Source of the DNA: Rhizobium esperanzae
GTDB lineage: Bacteria; Pseudomonadota; Alphaproteobacteria; Rhizobiales; Rhizobiaceae
DNA: 64,000 nucleotides
Assembly (NCBI RefSeq): GCF_002204185.1
Contig: NZ_MXPU01000001.1
Span: 62,001-126,000 of the forward strand
Reading direction: 5' to 3'
In this document: positions 43,675 to 53,050 of the stretch, one piece after another
How the letters are laid out: the number at the start of each line of letters is the position of its first letter
Position numbering within the stretch: position 1 is the stretch's first letter
The notes under the pieces: generated by a model
What the model was told of the DNA's origin: nothing
Database searches by the model: none
Seen by the model: the letters and a program-made list of their open reading frames with translations, nothing else
Position numbers and translations under genes: made by a program

Positions 43675-44615
43675 CCATGATCGAAATCCGCAACGTCACC
43701 AAGCGCTATGGTGCTGCCACCGTCGTCGACAATGTCTCGATGCAGGTCGAAAAGGGCTCGATCACCGTCGTCGTCGGCACGTCGGGCTCCGGCAAATCGA
43801 CGCTGATGCGGATGATCAACCGGCTGGCGCCGATCACCGAAGGCGAGATCTTCGTCGGCGGCCAGAATGTGATGGATGTCGAGGTGACCGAGCTTCGCCG
43901 CCGGATCGGTTATGCAATCCAGGGGCACGGGCTGTTTCCGCATCGCACCGTGGCGCAGAATATCGCCACCGTGCCGCAGCTGCTCGAATGGGATTCGACA
44001 CGCATCGCCGCCCGCGTCGAAGAGCTGCTCGGACTGTTCAACCTCGATCCGGCAACTTTTGCCGACAAATATCCGCATCAGCTGTCCGGCGGCCAGCAGC
44101 AGCGCGTTGGCGTCGCCCGGGCGCTGGCGGCCGAGCCGGAACTGCTGCTGATGGACGAACCCTTCGGCGCCCTCGATCCCGTCATCCGCGGCAAGGCGCA
44201 GGACGACCTGCTGGCGATCCAGAAGCAGTTCGGCACCACCATCATCCTCGTCACCCACGACATGGACGAGGCCTTCCATCTCGGCAACCAGATCGCGGTG
44301 ATGAGCCAGGGCAGATTACTGCAATGCTCGACGCCGGAAAAGATCCTCACCGAGCCCGCCGATCCCTTCGTACAGCAACTGACCGGCACCTCCGACCGGG
44401 CGCTGAAGCTGATGTCGCTGCTTTCGCTGAAGGAAAGCATGGAGCCGGCCAAAAGCGGGCTTGCCTATGCCCTGCCGCAATCACTCAGCCTGCGCGATGC
44501 GCTCGCCGAAATGATCTGGCAGGGGGTTGATGAAGCCGCCGTGCAGGATAGCGACAAGGCGCAGGTCGGTTCGATCTCGATGGCGCGGCTGCTCGAACTG
44601 GGCCGCAAGGCATGA
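43671..44615 (+). CDS. Osmoprotectant ABC transporter ATPase (YehX type)
   Basis: Glycine-betaine/proline-class ATPase, 314 residues. Walker A is GTSGSGKST; the signature [10 protein letters not shown] and Walker B LLLMDEPFGALDP are intact; the switch His is in LVTHDMDEAFHLG. The C-terminal 70 residues extend past the ATPase core without a clear CBS pair. Both ends overlap neighbouring permease genes by ATGA, so the three genes are tightly coupled. Confidence 0.93.
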   Translation: MTMIEIRNVTKRYGAATVVDNVSMQVEKGSITVVVGTSGSGKSTLMRMINRLAPITEGEIFVGGQNVMDVEVTELRRRIGYAIQGHGLFPHRTVAQNIATVPQLLEWDSTRIAARVEELLGLFNLDPATFADKYPHQLSGGQQQRVGVARALAAEPELLLMDEPFGALDPVIRGKAQDDLLAIQKQFGTTIILVTHDMDEAFHLGNQIAVMSQGRLLQCSTPEKILTEPADPFVQQLTGTSDRALKLMSLLSLKESMEPAKSGLAYALPQSLSLRDALAEMIWQGVDEAAVQDSDKAQVGSISMARLLELGRKA

Positions 44616-45361
44616 AACTCGTCATCGCCAATCTCTTCCGCCTGGCGGCGCTCGCCCTGCTGCTGGTCCTGCTGTTCAGGACCGAGTGGCTTTCCTTCCT
44701 GCTTGTGCCGCTGACGAGCAACAATGCGCCCGCCGTCTATACGCAGAACAGCCTTGCCTCGCTCGCGCTCGGGCATCTGCAGCTCGTCGTCGGCTCGATC
44801 GCCTGCAGCGCCGTGCTCGCCGTTATCGGTGGCATCTTCGTGACGCGGAAAAGCGGCGCCGACTTTCTGCCGCTGTCACGGGCGATTGCCAATGCCGGGC
44901 AGACCTTTCCCCCGGTCGCCGTGCTGGCGCTTGCCGTGCCCGCCACCGGCTTCGGCGCCATGCCGACGCTGATTGCGTTGTTTCTCTACGGTCTGCTGCC
45001 GATCTTCGAAAACACCGTCGCCGGTCTGAAGCAGGTGTCGCCGCAGGTGCTCGACGCCGCCGACGGCATGGGGATGAGCGGCACGCAACGGCTCACGCGC
45101 GTCGAGCTGCCGCTTGCCCTGCCGCTGATCCTCGAAGGGCTGAAGGTCGCGACCGTGATCAATATCGGCACGGCGACGATCGGCTCGACCGTGGCGGCCA
45201 AGGGCCTCGGCGAGGTGATCATCGCCGGCCTGATATCGGACAATACCGCCTTCATCCTGCAGGGCGGACTGATCGTCGGCCTGATGGCGGTGCTGATCTA
45301 TGACGCGATGGGTCTGATCGAAAGCGCGATCACGCGAAGAATCGGCTTGCGCGCGGCTTAA
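44612..45361 (+). CDS. Osmoprotectant ABC transporter permease (YehW type)
   Basis: A 249-residue permease, the short partner. It has about six TM helices and the EAA loop DAADGMGMSGTQRLTRVELPLALPLI, with NIGTATIGSTVAAKGLGEVIIAGL typical of OpuCB-like proteins. It overlaps the ATPase stop by four bases and ends the operon. Confidence 0.92.
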   Translation: MKLVIANLFRLAALALLLVLLFRTEWLSFLLVPLTSNNAPAVYTQNSLASLALGHLQLVVGSIACSAVLAVIGGIFVTRKSGADFLPLSRAIANAGQTFPPVAVLALAVPATGFGAMPTLIALFLYGLLPIFENTVAGLKQVSPQVLDAADGMGMSGTQRLTRVELPLALPLILEGLKVATVINIGTATIGSTVAAKGLGEVIIAGLISDNTAFILQGGLIVGLMAVLIYDAMGLIESAITRRIGLRAA

Positions 45362-45408
45362 GAGGACCGCTACCAAGGCTGGCGTGATCGAAGCAACGGG
45401 AGGCAGAA

Positions 45409-45804
45409 TTGGCCAAGATGATCCACTCGATGATCCGCGTTCTCGACGAGGCGCGCTCGGTCGACTTCTACGGCAAGGCCTTCGGTCTTACGGTCGCCGA
45501 CCGCGTCGATTTCGACACCTTCACGCTGATCTATCTGAGCAATTCCGAGACCGGCTTCGAGCTGGAGCTGACCGTCAACAAGGGCCGCGCCGACCCCTAT
45601 GATCTCGGCAAAGGCTATGGCCATCTCGCCGTCTCGGTCGAAGAAGTCGCCATCGAGCGCGAGCGCATGGTGAAACTGGGGCTCAAACCGGGCGAGCTGG
45701 TGGAGCTCAACCGCGACGGCAAGCTCTTCGGCCTGTTCTTCTTCGTCAGCGATCCCGACGGCTACAAGATCGAGGTGCTGCAGCGCCATGGCCGGTTTCT
45801 CTGA
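45409..45804 (+). CDS. gloA: Glyoxalase I-like VOC-fold enzyme
   Basis: A 131-residue vicinal-oxygen-chelate protein with the two beta-alpha-beta-beta-beta halves of glyoxalase I. Candidate metal ligands are His in MIHSMIRVLD, Glu in FELELTVNKG, His in YGHLAVSVEE and Glu in YKIEVLQR, which would convert the hemithioacetal of methylglyoxal and glutathione. The start is TTG at 45409, since GGGAGG lies just upstream. It stands between the osmoprotectant operon and the mannosidase. Lactoylglutathione lyase is the likely role, but other VOC activities are possible. Confidence 0.8.
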   Translation: MAKMIHSMIRVLDEARSVDFYGKAFGLTVADRVDFDTFTLIYLSNSETGFELELTVNKGRADPYDLGKGYGHLAVSVEEVAIERERMVKLGLKPGELVELNRDGKLFGLFFFVSDPDGYKIEVLQRHGRFL

Positions 45805-45869
45805 CCGCGCGCGATCTTCCGACCCAATCATACTCCCACAGCTTCGAGCGGCATAACCAGGAGCCCGCC

Positions 45870-48413
45870 ATGATCGAGAAGACCGCGCTCAATTCCGGCT
45901 GGACACTCACCTGCAACGATACAGGAAGACCCCACCTGCCGGATGCGATAGCGGCGACGGTGCCGGGATGCGTCCATACCGACCTTCTCGCCGGCCGGCT
46001 GATCCCCGATCCCTATATCGACGTCAACGAGATCACCAACGACTGGGTCGGCAGGGCGGACTGGACCTATCGCTGCCGCTTCGAGGCGACGCCTGACGAG
46101 GGCAACGTGCAGGAACTCGTCTTCGACGGGCTCGATACGATCGCGGTCATCAGCCTCAACGGCGAAGAGATCGGCCGCACATTCAACATGCACCGCACCT
46201 ACCGCTTCGATGTTTCCGAGCTGCTGAAGGCCGGCGCCAACGAACTCTCCGTCACCTTCCGCTCCGCCTACGCCTACGGCGCAGAGATGGAGAAGCAATA
46301 CGGCTACCGGCCCAACAACTATCCAGGCCCGGGCAATCTGATGCGCAAGATGGCCTGCAATTTCGGCTGGGACTGGGGGCCGACATTGGTGACGGCGGGC
46401 CTCTGGAAAACGGTCAGGCTGGAGAGCTGGAATCGGGCGCGGCTCGCCGAGACGCGGGTGTCTGCAAGCCTTGCCGGCGGCGAGGGGCTGGTGACGGTGC
46501 ATGCAAGGCTGGCGCGCCACGGCAATGCCCGGCCGTGCCGGCTGACCGCCGCGATCGGCGGTGTGACGACGACTGCGGCGATTGCGCCTGGTGAAGACAC
46601 GGTCGCTTTCGAAATTAGCCTGCCCTCGCCCCAGCTCTGGTGGCCGCACCATCTCGGCGCGCAGCCGCTCTATCCGCTGACGCTCATGCTGATCGACGAG
46701 GCCAGCGGCGATCAGCTCGACCGCATCGAGCGCGAGCTCGGCTTCCGCTCGCTCAGGCTCGATACTTCGGCCGACGCGCACGGCTCGGCCTTCACCTTCG
46801 TCATCAACGACGTGCCGCTGTTCATCGCCGGTGCCAACTGGATCCCCGACGATTGTTTCCCTTCGCGGGTGACGGCCGACCGTTACGCCGCCCGGATTGA
46901 GGAGGCGAAGGCCGCCAACATCCACATGCTGCGCGTCTGGGGCGGCGGCATCTTCGAGACGGACGAATTCTACGAAGCCTGCGACCGCATGGGCATGCTG
47001 GTCTGGCAGGATTTCCTCTTTGCCTGCGCGGCCTATCCGGAGGAGGAGCCGCTTCGAAGCGAGGTCGAGGCGGAGGTGCGCGACAATGTCGTGCGGCTGA
47101 TGCCGCATGCCAGCCTGATCCTCTGGAATGGCAATAATGAGAATATCTGGGGCTTCGACGAATGGGGCTGGCGGCCGATCATCAAGGCCGATGAAAGCTG
47201 GGGGCTCGGCTATTACCTCGACCTGCTGCCGCGGCTCTGCGCCGAACTCGATCCCGACCGGCCCTATTATCCCGGCAGCCCCTATTCCGGATCGATGGAG
47301 ATCGAGCCCAATGCCGACGCGCATGGCTGCAAACACATATGGGACGTGTGGAACGATGTCGGCTACGAGGTCTACCGCGATTATATCCCGCGCTTCTGCT
47401 CCGAATTCGGCTGGCAGGCGCCGCCCGCCTGGGCGACGATCGAAGAAAGCGTGCATGACCAGCCGCTGACGCCGCAATCGAACGGCGTCTTCCACCACCA
47501 GAAGGCGACGCAGGGCAATGAGAAGCTGATCCGCGGGTTGGCCGGCCATCTGCCGGAGCCAAAGACGATGGAGGACTGGCACTTCGCCACCCAGCTCAAC
47601 CAGGCGCGCGCCATCCGCTTCGGCATCGAGCACATGCGCTCGCATCGGGACATCTGCAAGGGTGCGGTGGTCTGGCAGTTCAACGACTGCTGGCCTGTGA
47701 CCTCCTGGGCCGCGCTCGATTCGGCCGGCCGCCGCAAGCCGCTCTGGTATGCGCTGAAGGCGGCCTATGATCCGCGCCTGCTGACGATCCAACCGCGCGA
47801 TGGCGGACTGTCGGCGGTGGCGGTCAATGAGAGGACGCTGTTCTGGCGGGCGAAGATTAGCGGCAGGCGTTTGAAGCTCGACGGAACAGTGCTCGCCGAA
47901 TTCGAATTCTGGCGGCTGCTCTGCGACCGCTTCGAGGCCAAGGAATTTCCGCTGCCGAAGCATATCGTTAGACCAGACTTACCGACGGAAGAGGTCATCG
48001 TCGTTGAGATGCTCGACCGACGGGCGTTGCATTACTTCGTCGAGGATATCGAGCTCGCCTTGTCAGTGCCGCGGCTGGCGGTCGATGTTGCGGCGTTCGG
48101 GGGTGGATATGCCGTGAAGGTGACGGCTGAGAATTTCGTCAAGGACCTCTGCCTGATGGCGGATCGGTTGGATCCGGATGCTGTGGTGGATACGATGCTG
48201 GTGACGCTGCTGCCGGGGGAGAGCCATGTGTTTGCGGTGAGGACGGCAAAGGTGATCGCCGCTGCGGACATCACGATCGGGACGGTGCTGCGGTCCGCCA
48301 ATGATCTTGTGGCGGGGGGCGATAAAGGCGGCCGCAGCCTCTCGACTCCCTCTTCTCCCCGAGGGGAGAAGAGGAGATGCCGCGACCTCCCAGGTTCCTT
48401 GCAACCTTTGTAA
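45870..48413 (+). CDS. Beta-mannosidase (GH2)
   Basis: Large glycosidase of 847 residues removing terminal beta-mannose from oligosaccharides. It has the GH2 sandwich domain (VPGCVHTDLLAGRLIPDPYIDVNE, WVGRADWTYRCRF), an Ig-like domain, and the barrel with NIHMLRVWGGGIFETDEFYEACDRMGMLVWQDF. The acid/base Glu is in LWNGNNENIWGF and the nucleophile Glu in FCSEFGWQAPP. No signal peptide is seen, so it is probably cytoplasmic. The last 30 residues (from GDKGGRSLSTP) are encoded by an intergenic repeat, so the ancestral C-terminus probably ended near VAGG. Confidence 0.92.
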   Translation: MIEKTALNSGWTLTCNDTGRPHLPDAIAATVPGCVHTDLLAGRLIPDPYIDVNEITNDWVGRADWTYRCRFEATPDEGNVQELVFDGLDTIAVISLNGEEIGRTFNMHRTYRFDVSELLKAGANELSVTFRSAYAYGAEMEKQYGYRPNNYPGPGNLMRKMACNFGWDWGPTLVTAGLWKTVRLESWNRARLAETRVSASLAGGEGLVTVHARLARHGNARPCRLTAAIGGVTTTAAIAPGEDTVAFEISLPSPQLWWPHHLGAQPLYPLTLMLIDEASGDQLDRIERELGFRSLRLDTSADAHGSAFTFVINDVPLFIAGANWIPDDCFPSRVTADRYAARIEEAKAANIHMLRVWGGGIFETDEFYEACDRMGMLVWQDFLFACAAYPEEEPLRSEVEAEVRDNVVRLMPHASLILWNGNNENIWGFDEWGWRPIIKADESWGLGYYLDLLPRLCAELDPDRPYYPGSPYSGSMEIEPNADAHGCKHIWDVWNDVGYEVYRDYIPRFCSEFGWQAPPAWATIEESVHDQPLTPQSNGVFHHQKATQGNEKLIRGLAGHLPEPKTMEDWHFATQLNQARAIRFGIEHMRSHRDICKGAVVWQFNDCWPVTSWAALDSAGRRKPLWYALKAAYDPRLLTIQPRDGGLSAVAVNERTLFWRAKISGRRLKLDGTVLAEFEFWRLLCDRFEAKEFPLPKHIVRPDLPTEEVIVVEMLDRRALHYFVEDIELALSVPRLAVDVAAFGGGYAVKVTAENFVKDLCLMADRLDPDAVVDTMLVTLLPGESHVFAVRTAKVIAAADITIGTVLRSANDLVAGGDKGGRSLSTPSSPRGEKRRCRDLPGSLQPL

Positions 48414-48415
48414 GG
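48346..48415. repeat. Dispersed palindromic repeat, copy B (overlaps the mannosidase 3' end)
   Basis: CTCCCTCTTCTCCCCGAGGG, then GAGAAGAGGAGATGCCGCGACCTC. It has the same TTCTCCCC/GGGGAGAA hairpin and ATGCCGC tail as the copy at 16853. It runs through the last codons of the beta-mannosidase gene. Confidence 0.75.
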
Positions 48416-48484
48416 TACGTCTGCCACACACCAAAAAGGCCCCGCCTCCAACGGGGCCCTTCCAGCTCGGTCCATCGGACGAGA

Positions 48485-48877
48485 TTACATCCAGTAGGGC
48501 GGCACGCCGTAATAATCGTACACCCGGCGGCCATTGTCGTTGTACCAGGTGTCATCATCGTCCGAATAGCTGGGTGCGCCTTCGATCTGCTCCTTGGTCA
48601 GGTCGATGCGATAGCCGTCCAGCTGGGTGTCGTAATTCAGCTTTTCCCAGGGCAGCGGATAGTGATCGTGACCGATGCCAAGGAAGCCGCCGAAGCTCAG
48701 CACCGCATAGGCAACGCGGCCATCGCGCTTGCCGATGATCAGGCGTTCGATCGAGCCGATATGCCGGCCATCGGCGCCATAGACGCGGGTGCCTTCGACG
48801 CGGTCGCTGGCGATCAGCGAATGCGTTTCCTTGGCGTTCGGGTCACGGCGGCTGGCGTCGGTGTCCTGATTCAACAT
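48485..48877 (-). CDS. PRC-barrel domain protein, general-stress type
   Basis: A 130-residue soluble protein with a PRC-barrel domain at about 20-85 (SDRVEGTRVYGADGRHIGSI, ERLIIGKRDGRVAYAVLSFG, GFLGIGHDHYPLPWEKL) and an acidic, Tyr-rich tail ending PPYWM. The start at 48877 follows AAAGGAGG at ideal spacing. A perfect EcfG promoter lies 44 bases upstream, so it is very likely part of the general stress response. PRC-barrel proteins of this type are abundant in rhizobial stress regulons, but their biochemical role is unknown. Confidence 0.9.
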   Translation of the reverse strand: MLNQDTDASRRDPNAKETHSLIASDRVEGTRVYGADGRHIGSIERLIIGKRDGRVAYAVLSFGGFLGIGHDHYPLPWEKLNYDTQLDGYRIDLTKEQIEGAPSYSDDDDTWYNDNGRRVYDYYGVPPYWM

Positions 48878-48920
48878 TTGAACCTCCTTTGGTGTTTCCT
48901 CATGGTTGGTATGGAAGGTC

Positions 48921-48945
48921 AACGCCATGGCGGACTCAAAGTTCC
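48921..48945 (-). promoter_or_regulatory. EcfG (RpoE2-type) general stress promoter
   Basis: On the minus strand GGAAC (48941-48945), 16 bases, then CGTT (48921-48924), an exact match to the alphaproteobacterial EcfG consensus. It gives a leader of about 35 bases to the PRC-barrel gene. Confidence 0.85.
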
Positions 48946-48978
48946 CTGCCCTTTCCACGGCCGCGCCCCGGGTGATTA

Positions 48979-49006
48979 TTGACGTTTACGTCAAGGTTAG
49001 TATAGC
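48979..49006 (+). promoter_or_regulatory. fadD promoter overlapped by a palindromic operator
   Basis: TTGACG (48979-48984) and TATAGC (49001-49006) are 16 bases apart. The 16-bp palindrome TTGACGTTTACGTCAA (48979-48994) covers the -35, the layout expected for repression. The related element at 20758-20779 suggests a shared fatty-acid or branched-chain catabolism regulator. Confidence 0.65.
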
Positions 49007-49137
49007 TTCATTCGGCTTGAACCGTTCAGGCAATGGCATAAGCTGCCGGACCGGAAGATGGAGGATGCTTCCGGTCAATGAGAGCCAGTCGACCACGGCT
49101 CGACCGGCGCGGCGGTCGCAAGGGAGAGAGAGACACG

Positions 49138-50838
49138 ATGAGCAGCATTTCCGTCCATCCGACCGGAGCAAAAGCCGGCAAGCCGTGGCTTGCCACCTAT
49201 CCCGATGTGGTTCCGGCCGAACTGCCGCCGCTGGAATATGCCTCGCTTGCAGAACTTCTGGAAAAATCCTGCGCCCGTTATGCCGACCGGACGGTTTTTT
49301 CGAGCATGGGCAAGGCGATGAGCTATCGCGAGCTGGAGAGCCAGACGCGCAAGGTCGCCGCATGGCTGCAGAGCATCGGCCTCGAGAAAGGCGACCGCGT
49401 CGCGGTCATGATGCCGAATGTCCTGCAGAACCCCGTCGCCACCTATGCGATCCTTCGGGCCGGCCTCGTGGTCGTCAACGTCAATCCGCTCTATACGCCG
49501 CGCGAACTCGAACACCAGCTGCGTGATTCCGGCGCCAAGGCGATCTTCGTGCTGGAGAATTTCGCCCGAACCGTCGAGCAGGTCCTCAACAAGACCGATC
49601 TGCGCCATGTCGTCGTCACCTCGCTGGGCGAAATGCTGGGACCGAAGGGGCTGATGGTCAATTTCGTCGTGCGCAAGGTGAAGAAGCTCGTTCCCTCCTG
49701 GTCGATCCCGCAGCATAAGAGCTTCGGTGAGGTGCTGCGCGAAGGCGCAAAGACACGTCTCCAGCCGGTCACGCTTGCCGGCGGCGACATCGCCTTCCTG
49801 CAATATACCGGCGGCACAACAGGCGTTGCCAAGGGCGCGGTGCTGACGCATCAGAACCTGCTCGCCAACAAGCTGCAGCTGTCGCTCTGGCTGCGATCGG
49901 CTTTCCAGCGCAAGAAACAGCCCGAGGTTCTGAACTTCCTCTGCGCCCTGCCGCTCTATCACATCTTCGCGCTGACGGTGAATTCGCTGATGGGCATGTC
50001 GCTCGGCGCCCACAATATCCTGATCGCCAACCCGCGCGACATTCCCGGCCTCGTCAAGGAGTTCGGAAAGTCGAATATTCATATCTTCCCCGGCCTGAAC
50101 ACGCTGTTCAACGCGCTGCTGAACAACGCCGAATTCGCCAAGCTCGATTTCTCCTCGCTCATCATGTCGCTTGGCGGCGGCATGGCCGTCCAGCGCCCGG
50201 TCGCCGAACGCTGGCTGCAGATGACAGGCACGGCTATTACGGAAGGCTACGGGCTTTCGGAGACCTCGCCAGTCGCCACCGCCAACCGCTTCGATTCGAT
50301 CGAGTTTACCGGCTCGATCGGCCTGCCCATCCCTTCCACCGAACTCGACATCCGCGACGAGGAAGGCCGTTCGCTGCCGCTCGGAGAAATCGGCGAGATC
50401 TGCATCCGCGGGCCGCAGGTGATGGCCGGCTATTGGCAGAAGCCGGAGGAAACGGCGCGGGTGATGACCGCCGACGGCTATTTCCGCTCGGGCGACATGG
50501 GCTTCATGGACGAGCGCGGCTATACCAAGATCGTCGACCGCAAGAAGGACATGATCCTCGTCTCCGGCTTTAACGTCTATCCGAACGAGATCGAGGAAGT
50601 CGCCGCCATGCACGCCGGCATCCTCGAGGCGGCGGCGATCGGCGTGCCGGACGGCCATTCCGGCGAGGCGGTCAAGCTCTTCGTAGTCAGGAAGGATCCG
50701 AACCTGACGGAAGCGGAGGTGAGGGCCCATTGCATTGCCAATCTCACCAACTACAAGCGCCCGCGCTTCATCGAATTCCGCACCGAGCTGCCGAAATCGC
50801 CGGTCGGCAAGATCCTGCGCAAGGATCTGCGCGGCTGA
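49138..50838 (+). CDS. fadD: Long-chain fatty acid-CoA ligase
   Basis: Adenylate-forming enzyme that activates fatty acids with CoA at the membrane before beta-oxidation. In 566 residues the AMP-binding P-loop is YTGGTTGVAKGA, followed by LPLYHIFALTVN, ITEGYGLSETSPV (A5), YFRSGDMGFMDERGYTKIVDRKKDMILVSGFNVYPNEIEE (A7-A8) and the catalytic lysine in SPVGKILRKDLR. The start at 49138 (MSSISVHPTG) has AGGGAGAGAG upstream; an earlier in-frame ATG overlaps the leader. It has its own terminator, so it is monocistronic. Confidence 0.93.
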   Translation: MSSISVHPTGAKAGKPWLATYPDVVPAELPPLEYASLAELLEKSCARYADRTVFSSMGKAMSYRELESQTRKVAAWLQSIGLEKGDRVAVMMPNVLQNPVATYAILRAGLVVVNVNPLYTPRELEHQLRDSGAKAIFVLENFARTVEQVLNKTDLRHVVVTSLGEMLGPKGLMVNFVVRKVKKLVPSWSIPQHKSFGEVLREGAKTRLQPVTLAGGDIAFLQYTGGTTGVAKGAVLTHQNLLANKLQLSLWLRSAFQRKKQPEVLNFLCALPLYHIFALTVNSLMGMSLGAHNILIANPRDIPGLVKEFGKSNIHIFPGLNTLFNALLNNAEFAKLDFSSLIMSLGGGMAVQRPVAERWLQMTGTAITEGYGLSETSPVATANRFDSIEFTGSIGLPIPSTELDIRDEEGRSLPLGEIGEICIRGPQVMAGYWQKPEETARVMTADGYFRSGDMGFMDERGYTKIVDRKKDMILVSGFNVYPNEIEEVAAMHAGILEAAAIGVPDGHSGEAVKLFVVRKDPNLTEAEVRAHCIANLTNYKRPRFIEFRTELPKSPVGKILRKDLRG

Positions 50839-50863
50839 ATTTGACAAGCTCCTGAAATTTAAT

Positions 50864-50892
50864 GCCATCCGCCTGCCGCGGGTGGCTTTTTT
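50864..50892 (+). terminator. fadD intrinsic terminator
   Basis: GCCATCCGC (50864-50872) pairs with GCGGGTGGC (50878-50886) around CTGCC, then TTTTTT. Confidence 0.88.
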
Positions 50893-50978
50893 CATATAGG
50901 CGCGGCGGCTGAACTTGATTTGGGCGCGATAAAGCGAATAGTTTCCGCAACCCTTTCCGCCTCCAAAGGAGCCTCCCC

Positions 50979-52604
50979 ATGAACGCCATCGTCGAACAGC
51001 TGAAAAGCACTGCCGCCGCCACCAAGGCGACCGACCTCCGTGCCGCCTTCGCCGCCGATCCGCAGCGCTTTTCGCGCTTCTCGGTCTCGCTTGACGACCT
51101 GCTGATGGACTATTCCAAGACGGCGGTGAACGACGAGATCCTCAAGCTGCTGGTCAAGCTTGCCGAAGAGGGCGGCGTCGAAAAGAAGCGCGAGGAGATG
51201 TTCTCCGGCAAGGCGATCAATTTCACCGAGGACCGCGCTGTCCTGCACACGGCGCTGCGCAACCGCTCCAACACGCCTGTCCTCGTCGACGGCAAGGACG
51301 TCATGCCTGACGTCAACGCCGTGCTTGCCGCTATGGGCAAGTTTGCCGACGAGATCCGCTCCGGCGCACTGAAGGGCGCCACCGGCAAAGCGATCACCGA
51401 TGTCATCAATATCGGTATTGGCGGCTCGGATCTTGGCCCCGTCATGGCGACGCTGGCGCTTGCCCCCTTCCATGACGGCCCGCGCGCCCATTTCGTCTCC
51501 AATATCGACGGCGCCCACATTGCCGACATCCTGAAGCTCGTGCAGCCGGAAACGACGCTGTTCATCGTCGCCTCAAAGACCTTCACGACAGTCGAGACGA
51601 TGACCAATGCGCAGACGGCGCGCAATTTCATCGCCAAGGCGCTCGGCGAAGCGGCCGTGCAGCATCACTTCGCCGCCGTCTCGACGGCGCTCGACAAGGT
51701 TGCCGCCTTCGGCATCGACAGCGCCCGCGTCTTCGGCTTCTGGGACTGGGTCGGCGGCCGCTACTCGATCTGGTCGGCCATCGGCCTGCCGCTGATGATC
51801 GCCATTGGGCCAGAGAATTTTGGCAAGTTCCTCGACGGCGCGCATGCCGTCGACAATCACTTCCGTAAGGCACCCATTACCGAAAACCTGCCGATGCTGC
51901 TCGGCCTGCTCGGCTTCTACCATCGCAATGTGCTTGGCTACCCCACCCGCGCCATCCTGCCCTACGACCAGCGCCTGTCGCGCTTCCCGGCCTATCTGCA
52001 GCAGCTCGACATGGAATCGAACGGCAAGGGCGTCACCATCGACGGCACGCCGGTCGAGGGCAATTCCGGCCCGGTCGTCTGGGGCGAGGCCGGCACCAAC
52101 GGCCAGCACGCCTTCTACCAGCTCATCCATCAGGGCACGAGCATCATTCCGGCCGAATTCATGATTGCCGCCAATGCCTTCGAGCCGGAGCTGCGCCATC
52201 AGCATCAACTCTTGATCTCCAACGTTCTCGCCCAGTCGGAAGCGCTGATGAAGGGCCGCACTTTCGCGGAAGCCAAGAAGCAACTGACCGACAAGGGCAT
52301 GGACGACAAGAAGGCCGATTTCATCGCCCCGCATCGCGTCTTCCAGGGTAACCGCCCATCGATCACCTTCGTCTACGACAAGCTGACCCCTTACGCGCTC
52401 GGCCGCCTGATCGCGCTCTACGAACACCGCGTCTTCGTCGAAGGCGTGCTCTTCCGCATCAACTCCTTCGACCAGTGGGGCGTCGAGCTCGGCAAGGAAC
52501 TGGCGACGGGCCTACTGCCCGTCGTCGAAGGTAAAGAGAGCGCGGCGAGCCATGATTCCTCCACCCAGGGGCTGGTTGCGGCGCTGGCGAAGCTCGCGAA
52601 ATAG
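50979..52604 (+). CDS. pgi: Glucose-6-phosphate isomerase
   Basis: Cytoplasmic enzyme interconverting glucose 6-phosphate and fructose 6-phosphate. The 541 residues contain the signature [20 protein letters not shown], the phosphate-binding [13 protein letters not shown] and [12 protein letters not shown], the catalytic Glu/His region [18 protein letters not shown], and a C-terminal lysine in [18 protein letters not shown] lies upstream of 50979. It feeds hexose phosphate toward otsA next door and to the Entner-Doudoroff/pentose routes; frk and frc genes later in the window supply fructose. Confidence 0.96.
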   Translation: MNAIVEQLKSTAAATKATDLRAAFAADPQRFSRFSVSLDDLLMDYSKTAVNDEILKLLVKLAEEGGVEKKREEMFSGKAINFTEDRAVLHTALRNRSNTPVLVDGKDVMPDVNAVLAAMGKFADEIRSGALKGATGKAITDVINIGIGGSDLGPVMATLALAPFHDGPRAHFVSNIDGAHIADILKLVQPETTLFIVASKTFTTVETMTNAQTARNFIAKALGEAAVQHHFAAVSTALDKVAAFGIDSARVFGFWDWVGGRYSIWSAIGLPLMIAIGPENFGKFLDGAHAVDNHFRKAPITENLPMLLGLLGFYHRNVLGYPTRAILPYDQRLSRFPAYLQQLDMESNGKGVTIDGTPVEGNSGPVVWGEAGTNGQHAFYQLIHQGTSIIPAEFMIAANAFEPELRHQHQLLISNVLAQSEALMKGRTFAEAKKQLTDKGMDDKKADFIAPHRVFQGNRPSITFVYDKLTPYALGRLIALYEHRVFVEGVLFRINSFDQWGVELGKELATGLLPVVEGKESAASHDSSTQGLVAALAKLAK

Positions 52605-53050
52605 CTGATCGAGGGGCGGCGCACCACCGCCCCTTATCGCGTGAGGCAGGGCAACGGTCCCTGCCCCATCTTCCGGCGACCTGCCTCATCATCATTGCCA
52701 AAACTGACAGTGACGCGGCCGGGTGCCTGCCTGCCGCGCGACGGGCTCGTCGCTCGCAATCGGATGAAACGTTCTTCTAATGGAAAACTGTAGAAAGAAT
52801 TCTTCCATTCCGCGTGAATTGCCCTAGATTCAAGCAAATTCTGTGCAATGGGTACTTCCGACGACATGGCCTATCAAGCCCGGGACGACGCTCTGTTCCA
52901 TTGTTCCCGCCGGCCTATACGGCGGCCCCTCGTCCGGATGGCTCGTTTGATGTCGGTGCCCGCCCAGCATCGCCCCCGTCACATTCAGGAGGTTCGCCAG
53001 GACGCTCGTCACCTCGCGTTTTCATGTCCCATCTCAACTGAAGGAACCCC
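52605..53050. other. Intergenic region pgi / otsA
   Basis: 446 bases without a gene. A weak hairpin GGGGCGG/CCGCCCC (52613-52633) follows pgi. An inverted repeat AATGGAA-N17-TTCCATT (52779-52809) could be an operator for otsA. No EcfG-type promoter is visible here. Confidence 0.45.

Noticed and set aside
45828..47963. Leftward open frame of 711 codons
   Set aside because: Antisense to the beta-mannosidase, whose catalytic motifs are intact; a GC-rich mirror frame.
49075..50895. Leftward open frame of 606 codons
   Set aside because: Fully antisense to fadD with shadow composition.
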